Source of the DNA: Ohtaekwangia sp.
Lineage (GTDB): Bacteria > Bacteroidota > Bacteroidia > Cytophagales > Cyclobacteriaceae
Assembly: GCA_021155195.1 (NCBI GenBank)
Contig: JAJNPV010000011.1
Span: 1 to 64,000, forward strand
DNA length: 64,000 bases
Reading direction: 5' to 3'
Position numbers and translations under genes: made by a program. Shown here piece by piece: positions 18,803 through 27,568 of this stretch. Position 1 is the stretch's first letter. Each line of letters begins with the position of its first letter. The notes beneath the pieces were generated by a model. The model worked only from the letters and a program-made list of their open reading frames with translations. It ran no database searches and was not told the DNA's origin.

Positions 18803-19795
18803 CTAAACCTGAAACACAATCTTACCCACCTTATTCGGTTTGGTAATGTCAGGGAAGGATTCAGCTATTTTAGAAAACGGGCGGATTGAATCAACCAGCG
18901 GACGGATTTGATGTTTACTCACAAAGGCCAGCATTTCACTAAACTCGTGATCACTACCCATCGTTGAGCCCAACAAGGAAAGTTGGTTCCAGAACATGCG
19001 ATACAAATCTAACTTTGCTGGCAGCCCGTTAGTGGCACCATAAAAAACAATTCTTCCTTTTGGCTTAAGCACTTTAATAAAACCATTAAGCTGATCACCA
19101 CCCGCACTATCAATCACCAAATCAAACCCGCCTTTTGTCTTCCACAAATCGGTGTAAGTCGCTTGCTTCTTGTAGTTATATGCTCCCTTCGCACCAAGCT
19201 TAATTGCTTTTTCAATTTTCTCATCGCTCCCTGAAGTAACATATACATTAGCGCCTGCCGCTTGCGCAAAAAGAAAAGCAAACTGTGCTACTCCACCGCC
19301 AAAACCGGAAATCAACACATTTTGTCCGGACTTCAACTCGCCTCTGCGGAAAAGAGCACGGTATGCTGTAAGTCCGCCCAAAGGCAACGCTGCAGCCTGA
19401 AGAAAATCTAAGTGAACGGGCTTGCGATGCAGCCGATCGATTGCTACCAAAACATATTCGGCAAACGTACCATCTACAGGCATCCCGAGAATTGTGTACT
19501 TACCTGATTGAACATCCAGATCGGGACCCCAATCGATGTTGGGATTAATGACAACCTCCTGTCCCACCCACGGTTGATCGGCTTCATCACCCACCTCCTC
19601 CACAATACCTGCACCATCCGATCCCATAGTAACTCCAAACTTTATGTTAGGATACTTGCCTTCCCGAATCCAATCATCTCTCCGATTGAGCGCAGCTGCT
19701 TTAATTCGCACCAGGGCTTTGCCCTTTGTGGCGATTGGCTTAGGCAATTCCTTAAGCTCCAGTTGACCCGCTTCTTTCAGTACAAGTGCTTTCAT
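18803..19795 (-). CDS. MDR-family NAD(P)-dependent oxidoreductase (zinc-less alcohol dehydrogenase/quinone reductase type)
   Basis: A 330-residue medium-chain dehydrogenase/reductase. The N-terminal GroES-like domain has AAALNRRDDWIREGKYP. A Rossmann fold follows with nucleotide motif ISGFGGGVAQFAFLFAQ (about 165-180). The four Cys of the structural zinc site are missing and no catalytic-zinc Cys is evident, which places it with quinone oxidoreductase-like members rather than true zinc alcohol dehydrogenases. The substrate cannot be predicted. It stands alone between two opposing or repeat-containing gaps. Confidence 0.87.
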   Translation of the reverse strand: MKALVLKEAGQLELKELPKPIATKGKALVRIKAAALNRRDDWIREGKYPNIKFGVTMGSDGAGIVEEVGDEADQPWVGQEVVINPNIDWGPDLDVQSGKYTILGMPVDGTFAEYVLVAIDRLHRKPVHLDFLQAAALPLGGLTAYRALFRRGELKSGQNVLISGFGGGVAQFAFLFAQAAGANVYVTSGSDEKIEKAIKLGAKGAYNYKKQATYTDLWKTKGGFDLVIDSAGGDQLNGFIKVLKPKGRIVFYGATNGLPAKLDLYRMFWNQLSLLGSTMGSDHEFSEMLAFVSKHQIRPLVDSIRPFSKIAESFPDITKPNKVGKIVFQV

Positions 19796-19873
19796 ACGTT
19801 CAGTTCAGATTCAAGATACAATCCCAACAAGAGAATATGAAATAAGTTTAAGGAAATCTTACAAGGGATTCTG

Positions 19874-19947
19874 AATTGACGGTTGACAAGAAACAGTTGA
19901 CAAATAGACACCAAATTGTCAATTGTGCATTGTCAATTGTCAACTTG
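19874..19947. repeat. Heptad-periodic inverted repeat (ttgac / ttgtc)
   Basis: ttgac occurs at 19876, 19883 and 19897. The complementary-type ttgt word occurs at 19916, 19923, 19930 and 19937. Spacings are 7 or 14 nt within each half, and the two halves form an inverted repeat (gttgacaa ... ttgtcaac). It fills most of the gap between the MDR gene and dnaB and could fold into a long imperfect hairpin. Confidence 0.6.
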
Positions 19948-19974
19948 CTTAAATGCAATTAAAAAGTGATTCCT

Positions 19975-21501
19975 CTAGAAAGGCGTATCATCATCCCCAC
20001 CCGGAGTTGATGGTGGTAGATCTTTGAATGTATTCAATCGGCTTTCGCGTGTGATGCTGCTCATTGGGGTAAGTCCATCAGGCGCATCATAATCCGCAAA
20101 CTTGGTGTACTTGCCAATGAATTTGAGTTTCACATTTTCTAGTGATCCGTTTCTGTGCTTGGCAATGATTACTTCGGCCATGCCCTGTGTTGGCATACCT
20201 TCTTCATCCACCGTAATTTTATAATATTCAGGACGATACAAGAACATAACAATGTCCGCATCCTGTTCAATGGAACCCGATTCACGTAAGTCAGAAAGCT
20301 GCGGACGTTTATCACCGCCACGCGTTTCAACACCACGACTCAACTGCGATAGTGCCAGGACAGGAACATTCAATTCTTTGGCAATTCCTTTTAAAGCACG
20401 AGAGATCGATGCAATTTCCTGTTCACGATTCCCACCTGCTTCACCTTTCATCAATTGCAGGTAGTCGATTACCACCAATTGAATATTGTGTTCGGCTTTT
20501 AGTCTGCGACACTTGGCACGAAGCTCGAGAATAGAAAGTGCTGGTGTATCGTCAATAAAAATAGGTGCACTGGAAAGACGTGTTGTCTTGGTCACCATTT
20601 GCTGCCATTCAAAGTCGGCCAGGTTTCCTTTTTTGATTTTCTCAGAATCCAATTCCGCCTCCGCAGAAATCAAACGATTAACTAACTGAAGGGAGGCCAT
20701 TTCTAACGAGAAGATTGCCACCGCATGATTAAAGTCTACAGCCGCATTGCGTAAAGCTGAAACAACAAAGGCGGTTTTACCCATACCGGGTCGAGCTGCT
20801 ATAATTGTTAGTTCAGATTTTTGCCACCCGGAAGTAACACGATCCAGTCGTGAGAACCCACTTGGAATTCCCGTAAGGCCATCTTTATGATTTCGTTTTT
20901 CCTGAATTTCTTTGGTTGCCTGAAACATCAAAGACTTCATGGAGTCGTAATTCTTACGCAGGTTTGAGTCGGAGATTTTAAAAATATTTTGCTCGGCACT
21001 ATCCAGTAATTCAAACACATCGGTGGTGTCTTCGTAGGCATTGGAGTGAATTTGCGATGCGATTTGAATGAGATCGCGTTTAATGGCCATCTCAATAATA
21101 ATACGTGCGTGGTATTCAATGTTGGCAGCCGAACTTACCTTGCTGGTCAACTCAGCAATGTAATAAGCACCACCAACCAGCTCTATCTTTCCACTCTTGC
21201 GAAGTTGGGCAACCACCGTGCGCATGTCCACCGGCTCAGAAGCCTTGAACAAATCAATAATCGCGTTATAGATTTCTTTGTGCTGCTCAGAATAAAAATG
21301 TTCAGGTCTTAAAAATTCAACAACTGCGGTTAATGCATTCTTCTCGAGCATCAACGCACCTAAAATGGATTCCTCCAGATCGAGCGCCTGAGGTGGTAGC
21401 TTACCTAAACTCTCGGAGATGTCTCTCACTAAAAGTTTTGATTTGCTTCCCGCTCCGCTCATCGCAGAACTTAACCTCACTGGCGTTGATCTTTGCTCCA
21501 T
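19975..21501 (-). CDS. dnaB: Replicative DNA helicase DnaB
   Basis: A 508-residue hexameric helicase that unwinds DNA ahead of the replication fork. The N-terminal domain (about 33-135, PPQALDLEESILGALML) is followed by the RecA-like ATPase core with Walker A ARPGMGKTAF (about 236-245), the segment VVIDYLQLMKGE, and the conserved LSDLRESGSIEQDADIVMF. There is no intein. The first about 30 residues are poorly conserved, and the C-terminus ends in an acidic tail (GGDDDTPF). It is monocistronic, with a good promoter 33-40 nt upstream. Length is typical. Confidence 0.96.
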   Translation of the reverse strand: MEQRSTPVRLSSAMSGAGSKSKLLVRDISESLGKLPPQALDLEESILGALMLEKNALTAVVEFLRPEHFYSEQHKEIYNAIIDLFKASEPVDMRTVVAQLRKSGKIELVGGAYYIAELTSKVSSAANIEYHARIIIEMAIKRDLIQIASQIHSNAYEDTTDVFELLDSAEQNIFKISDSNLRKNYDSMKSLMFQATKEIQEKRNHKDGLTGIPSGFSRLDRVTSGWQKSELTIIAARPGMGKTAFVVSALRNAAVDFNHAVAIFSLEMASLQLVNRLISAEAELDSEKIKKGNLADFEWQQMVTKTTRLSSAPIFIDDTPALSILELRAKCRRLKAEHNIQLVVIDYLQLMKGEAGGNREQEIASISRALKGIAKELNVPVLALSQLSRGVETRGGDKRPQLSDLRESGSIEQDADIVMFLYRPEYYKITVDEEGMPTQGMAEVIIAKHRNGSLENVKLKFIGKYTKFADYDAPDGLTPMSSITRESRLNTFKDLPPSTPGGDDDTPF

Positions 21502-21539
21502 ACTTTGTGGTTGTTGTACGTAGTTTCTTAATAGGGCAA

Positions 21540-21575
21540 CAAACGTACCGCTAAGAATACTTCTACCTTCAACAA
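21540..21575 (-). promoter_or_regulatory. Bacteroidota-type promoter of dnaB
   Basis: On the minus strand a -7 box TACGTTTG (21547-21540) matches TAnnTTTG. TTG words at 21575-21570 sit about 22 nt upstream in the -33 position. The predicted start would give a leader of about 33 nt before the dnaB ATG at 21501. Confidence 0.55.
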
Positions 21576-21673
21576 GTTATCTACAATTAAACGTGTGAAA
21601 TTGTGAATAAATTCCATGAGTAAAAGTTGGTAAATACCATTAGATAATTCTTAAGTCTTTTACTCGCTACACA

Positions 21674-21707
21674 TTTTGGATTATATTTAAGCCGGTTACT
21701 AACTTTG
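21674..21707 (+). promoter_or_regulatory. Bacteroidota-type promoter before the Mur-like gene
   Basis: A -7 box TAACTTTG at 21700-21707 with a TTTTGG word about 20 nt upstream (from 21674). The predicted transcription start falls at about 21711-21713, on or next to the TTG start codon of the following gene, implying a leaderless or nearly leaderless mRNA. Confidence 0.5.
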
Positions 21708-21712
21708 AACTC

Positions 21713-22282
21713 TTGACAGCTACCGAACTATATAACCAAAGCCTTGATAAACAGCGCATCATCATAGTTGGTGAGGGTGGTACTTTAATCACTTCCCTCA
21801 TTGCACACGTTCTCAATTTTTACAAGCGTAAATTTGATTTGAGTTTGCCGGGGCAAGAGCCAAACCTTAATCCAGACCACGCAGTCATTATCATACATGG
21901 AGTTAGCCAACTTACTGATTACAAACATCATATCGCGATTTTAAGTACGATAGGATCCAATCAAAACTCTAATGATTTTGAGGTATTAGCTGACGCTACT
22001 CCCAAAGGGGGAACTCTTTTATATCCAGAATCAAACTCAACATTAAAACAAATTGGATCGCGTGAACGCACTGATGTTCAGTCGATTGGATATGGTCGCT
22101 ATAAGTATGAAACTAAGGATGGTAAAACCATTTTAATCTCGAGTACAAACGAAAAATTTCCAATTTCCCTTTCTGGGGATCAGAATATGGAATACTTAAG
22201 TGCTGCAAAAGAACTTCTCAAAAAAATAGGGATCAGCAGTGGTCAATTTTATAAGGCCATAGCTGTTTATCAACCTGCTTAA
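21713..22282 (+). CDS. Stand-alone Mur-ligase-like central domain, probably not catalytic
   Basis: A 189-residue protein resembling only the middle domain of Mpl/MurC-type ligases, the enzymes that join peptides or alanine to UDP-MurNAc. The P-loop position, normally GTHGKT, reads GEGGTL (about residues 21-26), so the ATP-binding Lys is lost. TSLIAHVLNFYKRKFDLSL, PKGGTLLYPESN and the closing GDQNMEYLSAAKELLKKIG follow the family pattern. The N-terminal UDP-binding and C-terminal domains are absent. Translation must begin at TTG (21713) or another non-ATG codon: the frame opens after a stop at 21641 with no ATG before the conserved part. It may be a diverged regulatory or moonlighting relative, or a decaying fragment, although the frame is intact over its whole length. 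Confidence 0.65.
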   Translation: MTATELYNQSLDKQRIIIVGEGGTLITSLIAHVLNFYKRKFDLSLPGQEPNLNPDHAVIIIHGVSQLTDYKHHIAILSTIGSNQNSNDFEVLADATPKGGTLLYPESNSTLKQIGSRERTDVQSIGYGRYKYETKDGKTILISSTNEKFPISLSGDQNMEYLSAAKELLKKIGISSGQFYKAIAVYQPA

Positions 22283-22311
22283 CCTATTTCCATTCTCCCT
22301 TTACTTCTTTT

Positions 22312-23115
22312 ATGAAATTGAACCTTAAAATACCGCTTTGCTTTTTTGATCTGGAGACAACCGGAATTAATATCACCCAAGATCGCATAATCGAAATAGC
22401 GGTCATAAAAGTAATGCCCAATGGCGAGGTGATTAAGAAGAGTAACATTGTTAATCCAACCATACCAATTGCACCCGAATCTACAGCCATCCATGGCATC
22501 AGCAATGATGACGTAAAAGATAAACCCACCTTTAAGGAAGTAGCAAAAGAATACGCGCGTTTCTTTGAAGGTTCTGATTTAGCCGGCTTCAATATCCTAA
22601 AGTTTGATGTGCCTGTTTTGGTGGAGGAATTTCTTCGTGCCGATGTTGAGTTTGATTACAGTCGCAAGAAGCTAATTGATGCCCAGAAGATTTTCCATAT
22701 GATGGAGAAGCGCACACTTTCTGCCGCTTTTAAATTTTATTGTGATAAAGAAATAACTGATGCGCACTCAGCCGAAGCGGATACGCAAGCAACGTTGGAG
22801 GTACTCTATGCACAGATTGCACGCTACGAAAACCAGGAAGTAACTGATGGTTTGGGTAAAAAGGTAGGCATTGTGAAGAATGACATGGAGGTGCTTCACA
22901 AACTAACTGCCTCCAACCTTGTTGACCTTGCCGGAAGAATGGTGCGAAATGAAAAGAACGAAATCATCTTCAATTTTGGGAAGCATAAAGGAAAAGTTGC
23001 CACCCAAGTGCTTAAAGACGAACCCTCTTTTTACGACTGGATGATGAATGGAGATTTTCCGTTAGATACCAAACGTAGACTTACTGAGATTAAGTTGAGC
23101 GGACTAATGAAATAA
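22312..23115 (+). CDS. DnaQ-like DEDDh 3'-5' exonuclease
   Basis: A 267-residue exonuclease of the DNA polymerase III epsilon type. ExoI motif FFDLETTGI (Asp/Glu metal ligands, about residues 11-19), ExoII region LAGFNILKFD, and ExoIII DAHSAEADTQAT with the His of DEDDh are all visible. A C-terminal extension (about 190-267) ends in FNFGKHKGKVATQVLKDEP, a small module often found after DnaQ-type domains in Bacteroidota. It may act in proofreading or repair; whether it is the replicative epsilon subunit cannot be told. It starts 29 nt after the Mur-like gene and is probably cotranscribed. Confidence 0.9.
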   Translation: MKLNLKIPLCFFDLETTGINITQDRIIEIAVIKVMPNGEVIKKSNIVNPTIPIAPESTAIHGISNDDVKDKPTFKEVAKEYARFFEGSDLAGFNILKFDVPVLVEEFLRADVEFDYSRKKLIDAQKIFHMMEKRTLSAAFKFYCDKEITDAHSAEADTQATLEVLYAQIARYENQEVTDGLGKKVGIVKNDMEVLHKLTASNLVDLAGRMVRNEKNEIIFNFGKHKGKVATQVLKDEPSFYDWMMNGDFPLDTKRRLTEIKLSGLMK

Positions 23116-23121
23116 CAGCTA

Positions 23122-23826
23122 TCAGTTGTCTCTTAAACCTTTAAATCTCAACACAACCCTGACCAATAAATAATGAACCAGTGGAATCCCAATAAGCTGA
23201 ACGAAAAAGAAAGTCGTTTGGACATACCCACTAAGTTCGGCATATCCTACCGGCTTAACTGAAATAAATAGCTGGTTTCCGATTGTTCCATTGGAAAATA
23301 TTGTTTGTCCGATAGAATTCCAACCAAAATGTAAACCCGTGCCAAGCAAGATCGATTTAGTTTTGTAAAATGAATAGGCCAAAGTCCATCCATAGAGTCC
23401 TGTTAATAAAAATGTAATGATCATCATTTTCGGGTCGCCCAATACAGCCCATGAGAACCAATGATAAACACCAAAGCACCCTGCGGAAACCAGCATGGTA
23501 ATTTTTCCACCAATCCGCTCAAAGCCGATGTAACAGAGTGCACCACGAAAAATCAATTCTTCAAACAACACAGATTTCATGCACCACCACAGGCCACCAA
23601 GAAACATCAAAAATGTGTAGTCATTATTCAATCTCCACTGAAGGCCAGTTAAATAATCCTTGCACAGTGAATGTATTAAGCATACCAGAGCAGCTAGTAG
23701 AACACCCATTAAAAACTGCGGTATCCGAAGACTAATAGGCTTGAAACCCAAAGCCTTGAGATTAGTATTTTGAAAGTAATGCAGCAAAAGCCACGAAATA
23801 CCAAGCTGAACGAAAATACCTGCCAT
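23122..23826 (-). CDS. CPBP-family intramembrane metalloprotease
   Basis: A 234-residue multi-pass membrane protein of the CPBP (CAAX protease / bacteriocin-processing) family. The three motifs are present: FEELIFRGALCYIG (Glu-Glu and Arg), FGVYHWF (His) and GLHFGWNSIG (His and Asn). Members cleave within membranes or help in immunity to bacteriocins; the substrate here is unknown. It follows the XRE regulator gene by 12 nt on the same strand, an XRE-CPBP pairing that suggests a regulated membrane response module. Confidence 0.9.
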   Translation of the reverse strand: MAGIFVQLGISWLLLHYFQNTNLKALGFKPISLRIPQFLMGVLLAALVCLIHSLCKDYLTGLQWRLNNDYTFLMFLGGLWWCMKSVLFEELIFRGALCYIGFERIGGKITMLVSAGCFGVYHWFSWAVLGDPKMMIITFLLTGLYGWTLAYSFYKTKSILLGTGLHFGWNSIGQTIFSNGTIGNQLFISVKPVGYAELSGYVQTTFFFVQLIGIPLVHYLLVRVVLRFKGLRDN

Positions 23827-23838
23827 AGTTATAAAAGA

Positions 23839-24255
23839 CTATGCTCTTCGTTTCCAGATGAAAAACAGAATTGTTGTGATTGAGAGGGTGATGACAGCCA
23901 AAAACAAAAAGGTTTCAAAATGAGTTTCCGGAAAGCGACTGGATTGTGCTACGAATGCCCAAGCGAGATAAAGAATGAAGACAATAGAACCTACTGAAAG
24001 GATTCTTTTCTGCACGGTTGTAATTGAGGAATCTTGCCCCTGCAACTCACGTTCAATTTCCTCAAGAGAAAAGTCAAGCACCGAAGCCAATGTTTTGATT
24101 GTATATAGTCTGGGAGTTAGTTCCCCACTCTCTATCCGTTGAATAGATCGGGTGCTAATGTTGGTCAATTCCGACAAATCCTTCTGCGTAAAGCCTTTGG
24201 CTATTCTACTTTCTCTTACAAGTGCGGCAAGCATGTTCTTTCGATTTGGTTTCAT
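23839..24255 (-). CDS. XRE-family regulator with two C-terminal membrane helices
   Basis: About 138 residues from the ATG at 24255; a GTG at 24273 would add six. An HTH_3/XRE domain (about 8-62, GFTQKDLSELTNISTRSIQR) is followed by a short linker and two hydrophobic helices (about 82-100 and 112-132). The regulator is therefore probably tethered to the inner membrane. The downstream CPBP protease could act on it or be controlled by it (inference). A TAnnTTTG box lies only 2 nt before the ATG. Confidence 0.85.
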   Translation of the reverse strand: MKPNRKNMLAALVRESRIAKGFTQKDLSELTNISTRSIQRIESGELTPRLYTIKTLASVLDFSLEEIERELQGQDSSITTVQKRILSVGSIVFILYLAWAFVAQSSRFPETHFETFLFLAVITLSITTILFFIWKRRA

Positions 24256-24403
24256 CACAAAAGTAGATGGCACAAGATAGCGAGAACGAATATTTTATAT
24301 GACATTAAGCCGACATTAATACGACAATTGCATTGCCTGGGTATTTTCAAGAACAATAATTAACTATTATATTAATCCCTGATTTAATAACCACTTTTTA
24401 GCC

Positions 24404-25771
24404 ATGTATAACTTTAACATAAATCGCAGACATTTTCTGAAAGGAGCTACTGCATCTCTTGTTCTTGGAGCTTTTGGTGCTGAGGGAATGGATTTTCTTC
24501 ATCTTCAAAAAACCTGGCGCGTTGCTTTGATTGGTGCGGGCTGGTATGGCAAAAGTGATTTATTCAAATTAATACAAGTTGCTCCAGTTGAGGTTGTAGC
24601 GCTTTGCGATGTGGATAAAAATCAATTGAATGAAGCTGGGCAATTAGTAAGTCAGAGACAGAAATCAAAAAAAGTACCTCGTCTTTATAACAACTATCAA
24701 AAGCTGCTGGCTGAAAATGAGTTAGACATTGTTCTTATTGGTTCGCCCGATCATTGGCATGCTTTGCAAACTATTGACGCTATAAAAGCAGGAGCCAATG
24801 TGTACGTACAAAAACCAATTAGTGTGGATGTAATGGAAGGCGAAGCCATGCTTGCCGCAGCACGAAAGTATAAGCGAACTGTGCAAGTAGGCATGCAACG
24901 CAGAAGCACGCCTCATCTCGCGGAAGCGAAAAAGAATATTATTGAAGCCGGTTTGCTAGGAAACATCTCACATGTTGAAATGTGTTGTTATTACCATATG
25001 CGGAATAACAGCAATCCTCCCCTGCAAGCTGTTCCCGATTTTCTCGATTACGATCTATGGACAGGCCCTGCTCCTTTGCGGCCCTACGATGGTATTCCAC
25101 ATCGTGGCTGGTGGCGGGCGTTTATGGAATATGGCAATGGCATTGTGGGCGACATGTGTGTGCACATGCTGGATGCTGTGCGCTGGTCGCTTGACCTTGG
25201 CTGGCCTACAAAAATATCATCAACGGGTGGTATTTATATGCCAAACCCAGGCAAGTCAAACATCTCCGATACCCAAACTGCTATTTTCGAATTTGAAAAA
25301 CTTAACTGCGTGTGGCAACATCGCGCGTGGGGCAACGCAGCTGATCCTGAATATCCCTGGGCCTATAAAATTTATGGTGACAAGGGAACCCTTGCCTGCA
25401 GTGTAATGAAATATGATTTCACCCCTGTTGGTGAGGGTAAGAAAATCCACATGGATGCGGTTTACGAAAGGGAAAAATATCCCGAAGATTTAACTGAAAA
25501 AAATATTGAACTGCATACCGCTGCGGCAACTCGTTTACAAATGCTAAATTTTATAAAGTGCATGAATGATGGCGGAAGACCTGTGGCAGATATTGAAGAA
25601 GGACATATTTCAGCAGCAAGTTGCATTCTGGCGAACATGGCCATGAAAACCGGAAGACCTATGGTGTATGATCACAAAACAAGGCAAGTGATAGGTGATG
25701 CCGAAGCCACCGCACTTTTACAACGCGTGTATCGAAGCGGCTGGACTCATCCGCATCCTGATAAAGTGTAG
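24404..25771 (+). CDS. Tat-exported Gfo/Idh/MocA-family oxidoreductase
   Basis: A 455-residue NAD(P)-dependent dehydrogenase-like protein. The twin-arginine signal NRRHFLKGATASLVLGAF marks export in folded form to the periplasm. The Rossmann motif ALIGAGWYGKSD follows at about residue 42. The usual EKP segment reads YVQKPISVDV. The C-terminal alpha/beta domain contains VGDMCVHMLDAVRW. Exported members in Bacteroidota often act on sugars or glycosides, but no substrate can be given. It is monocistronic; the flanking genes face other ways. Confidence 0.9.
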   Translation: MYNFNINRRHFLKGATASLVLGAFGAEGMDFLHLQKTWRVALIGAGWYGKSDLFKLIQVAPVEVVALCDVDKNQLNEAGQLVSQRQKSKKVPRLYNNYQKLLAENELDIVLIGSPDHWHALQTIDAIKAGANVYVQKPISVDVMEGEAMLAAARKYKRTVQVGMQRRSTPHLAEAKKNIIEAGLLGNISHVEMCCYYHMRNNSNPPLQAVPDFLDYDLWTGPAPLRPYDGIPHRGWWRAFMEYGNGIVGDMCVHMLDAVRWSLDLGWPTKISSTGGIYMPNPGKSNISDTQTAIFEFEKLNCVWQHRAWGNAADPEYPWAYKIYGDKGTLACSVMKYDFTPVGEGKKIHMDAVYEREKYPEDLTEKNIELHTAAATRLQMLNFIKCMNDGGRPVADIEEGHISAASCILANMAMKTGRPMVYDHKTRQVIGDAEATALLQRVYRSGWTHPHPDKV

Positions 25772-25820
25772 AAAATTTAAACTTTTAACCACATAGAAAC
25801 ATACGCAGGCTCGGAATTTT

Positions 25821-26612
25821 TTAAACTTCCTTCCACGTGTGATCTGCCAACAACTTAACCGCGGCAACAAAACTTTTGTATGGTGACTTCGAGCGTCCCC
25901 ATTCTTCCGGACTAATCATTGATACCAAATGCGAAGCATCCTCCTTCTCATAAAGAAAATAGGTTTGACCGATCACCGGAGCAAAACTGATTTGAGCATC
26001 GTAGATAATCATTGATAGTTCCTTCCGTTTTTGTATTTCTTTAGCCTGAATAGCAAGCAACTCAATCTGTTGCCTGATTTGCGTAAGCTGCATATTGGTT
26101 TGCTCTTCCATGGCCGACAACGCATGGTGCCTGATAATACCAGCTTCATTGGGTTTTATAACCGCTCCTGAAACAGAGGTTGAATAAGGAAGTACACTTA
26201 GCTGCTTATGATAGATTTCTTCGTTCGTGAATTTCTCACCTTGTTCGTTGTAATGATGTTGAACAACTTTTAGGTACCCTTTAGGGGTTATTTCATGAAG
26301 AACCTCAAGAGTTGGCTTTTGATTTTTGGTAAACTTTGTTTGAAAGGAAAGTTGACTGAGAAATTCGCAAAAAATCTTGTCCCCTATTTCATGATTATCG
26401 AAATCAATTTCTTTACCGTTGGGGGTAACGGAATATTGACTTGAGAACGCCTGGTCTTCCAATGAAACCCAGTTCATTGAAATATTCAATTGTTTACCGG
26501 TACCACCCAATTCAATTCTGAAAATCCCTGACTTGGGTCGATTACCAAACTCATAGGTTCCCTTTTCCGGAAACAATTGCCAAGAGGCTAAAAAATTATA
26601 AGCATCAACCAT
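25821..26612 (-). CDS. DUF2452-domain protein of unknown function
   Basis: A 263-residue soluble protein with no signal peptide. The C-terminal half (about 150-263) has the DUF2452 pattern also seen in eukaryotic C1orf50: a helical stretch (LTQIRQQIELLAIQAKEIQ), then GQTYFLYEKEDASHLVSMIS and PEEWGR. The N-terminal half (about 1-140) is beta-rich, and no family is recognised for it. No function is known. It precedes the M48 peptidase gene by 36 nt in position on the same strand but lies downstream of it in transcription. Confidence 0.72.
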   Translation of the reverse strand: MVDAYNFLASWQLFPEKGTYEFGNRPKSGIFRIELGGTGKQLNISMNWVSLEDQAFSSQYSVTPNGKEIDFDNHEIGDKIFCEFLSQLSFQTKFTKNQKPTLEVLHEITPKGYLKVVQHHYNEQGEKFTNEEIYHKQLSVLPYSTSVSGAVIKPNEAGIIRHHALSAMEEQTNMQLTQIRQQIELLAIQAKEIQKRKELSMIIYDAQISFAPVIGQTYFLYEKEDASHLVSMISPEEWGRSKSPYKSFVAAVKLLADHTWKEV

Positions 26613-26648
26613 AGCGAAAACACATTAACACCCCATCGGATGAATGGT

Positions 26649-27446
26649 TTACTTCTTATAGTATTTCATTGCTTCGGGAATCCAACCCTCCAAGTCGTTG
26701 ATACGGGTTTCGTGCGAAGGGTGTGTTGATAAAAATTCTGGTGGTTGCTGACCTCCGCTCAGGGTAGCCATCCGTTCCCAAAATTTAGGTGCACTGCTTG
26801 GATCGTATCCAGCCATCGCCATAAAAATCAATCCCATGTGATCGGCCTCTGATTCATGATTTCTTGAAAACTTAAGCATGCCAACATTGGTGCCCATTCC
26901 TATTGCCTGAGCAAAAATTTGTTGCGTGGCAGTTGGGTTTTGTCCCATAGCCGCCCCAATAGTACTTAACCCAAACTCAGCCAGCATTCCCTGACTCATA
27001 CGCTCTGCACCATGATTAGCTATGGCATGAGCCACTTCGTGCCCCATTACAACTGCCACGCCCTGCTCATCTTTGCAAATAGGAATAATGGCAGTATAAA
27101 AGGCTACTTTGCCACCGGGCATACACCAGGCATTTACGGTTTTATCATCCTGAATGAGATTAAACTCCCAATTGAATCCGGCAAGTTGGTTGCTCAAACC
27201 TTTCTCGGCCATATATTGCTCCACAGCTTTTTGAATGCGCACACCAACTCTCTTAACCATAGCAGTTTGTTCCTGATTTGTAGAGATGGGTCCCTTTTGT
27301 ATCACTTCCTTATACTGCTGAGCCGACATTTGATTGATCTCGTCACTGGAGACTAAACTCAACTGCTTACGGCCAGTAACTGCCACAGTTGCGCATGCAG
27401 TAACCACTGCAAGAAGTAGAGCAAAGGATAATATTTTATAAAACAT
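26649..27446 (-). CDS. M48-family metallopeptidase, lipoprotein
   Basis: About 265 residues from ATG 27446. I prefer this start because it gives a clean lipoprotein signal (ILSFALLLAVVTAC); an upstream in-frame start at 27479 would add 11 residues. The zinc motif HEVAHAIANHG is followed by the third ligand in HESEADHMG. M48 periplasmic lipoproteins of this size (LoiP/YcaL-like) take part in outer-membrane protein quality control. It is expected to be periplasmic and membrane-anchored. Confidence 0.92.
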   Translation of the reverse strand: MFYKILSFALLLAVVTACATVAVTGRKQLSLVSSDEINQMSAQQYKEVIQKGPISTNQEQTAMVKRVGVRIQKAVEQYMAEKGLSNQLAGFNWEFNLIQDDKTVNAWCMPGGKVAFYTAIIPICKDEQGVAVVMGHEVAHAIANHGAERMSQGMLAEFGLSTIGAAMGQNPTATQQIFAQAIGMGTNVGMLKFSRNHESEADHMGLIFMAMAGYDPSSAPKFWERMATLSGGQQPPEFLSTHPSHETRINDLEGWIPEAMKYYKK

Positions 27447-27510
27447 AGTTTCTTTTTTGAGATACAAAGATAAAGCCATTATCGATTAGGTATCAAAATT
27501 GACGATGAAA

Positions 27511-27543
27511 TTGCCGTTTTAGCTCAGATTGTTTCTAAATTTG
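27511..27543 (+). promoter_or_regulatory. Bacteroidota-type promoter of the FAH/M23/Bcp run
   Basis: A -7 box TAAATTTG at 27536-27543 and a TTG at 27511-27513 lie 22 nt apart. The predicted start would be near 27548, giving a leader of about 20 nt with the A/G-rich stretch aacggaaaaaag before the ATG at 27569. Confidence 0.55.
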
Positions 27544-27568
27544 CACAACAAACGGAAAAAAGTTACCC

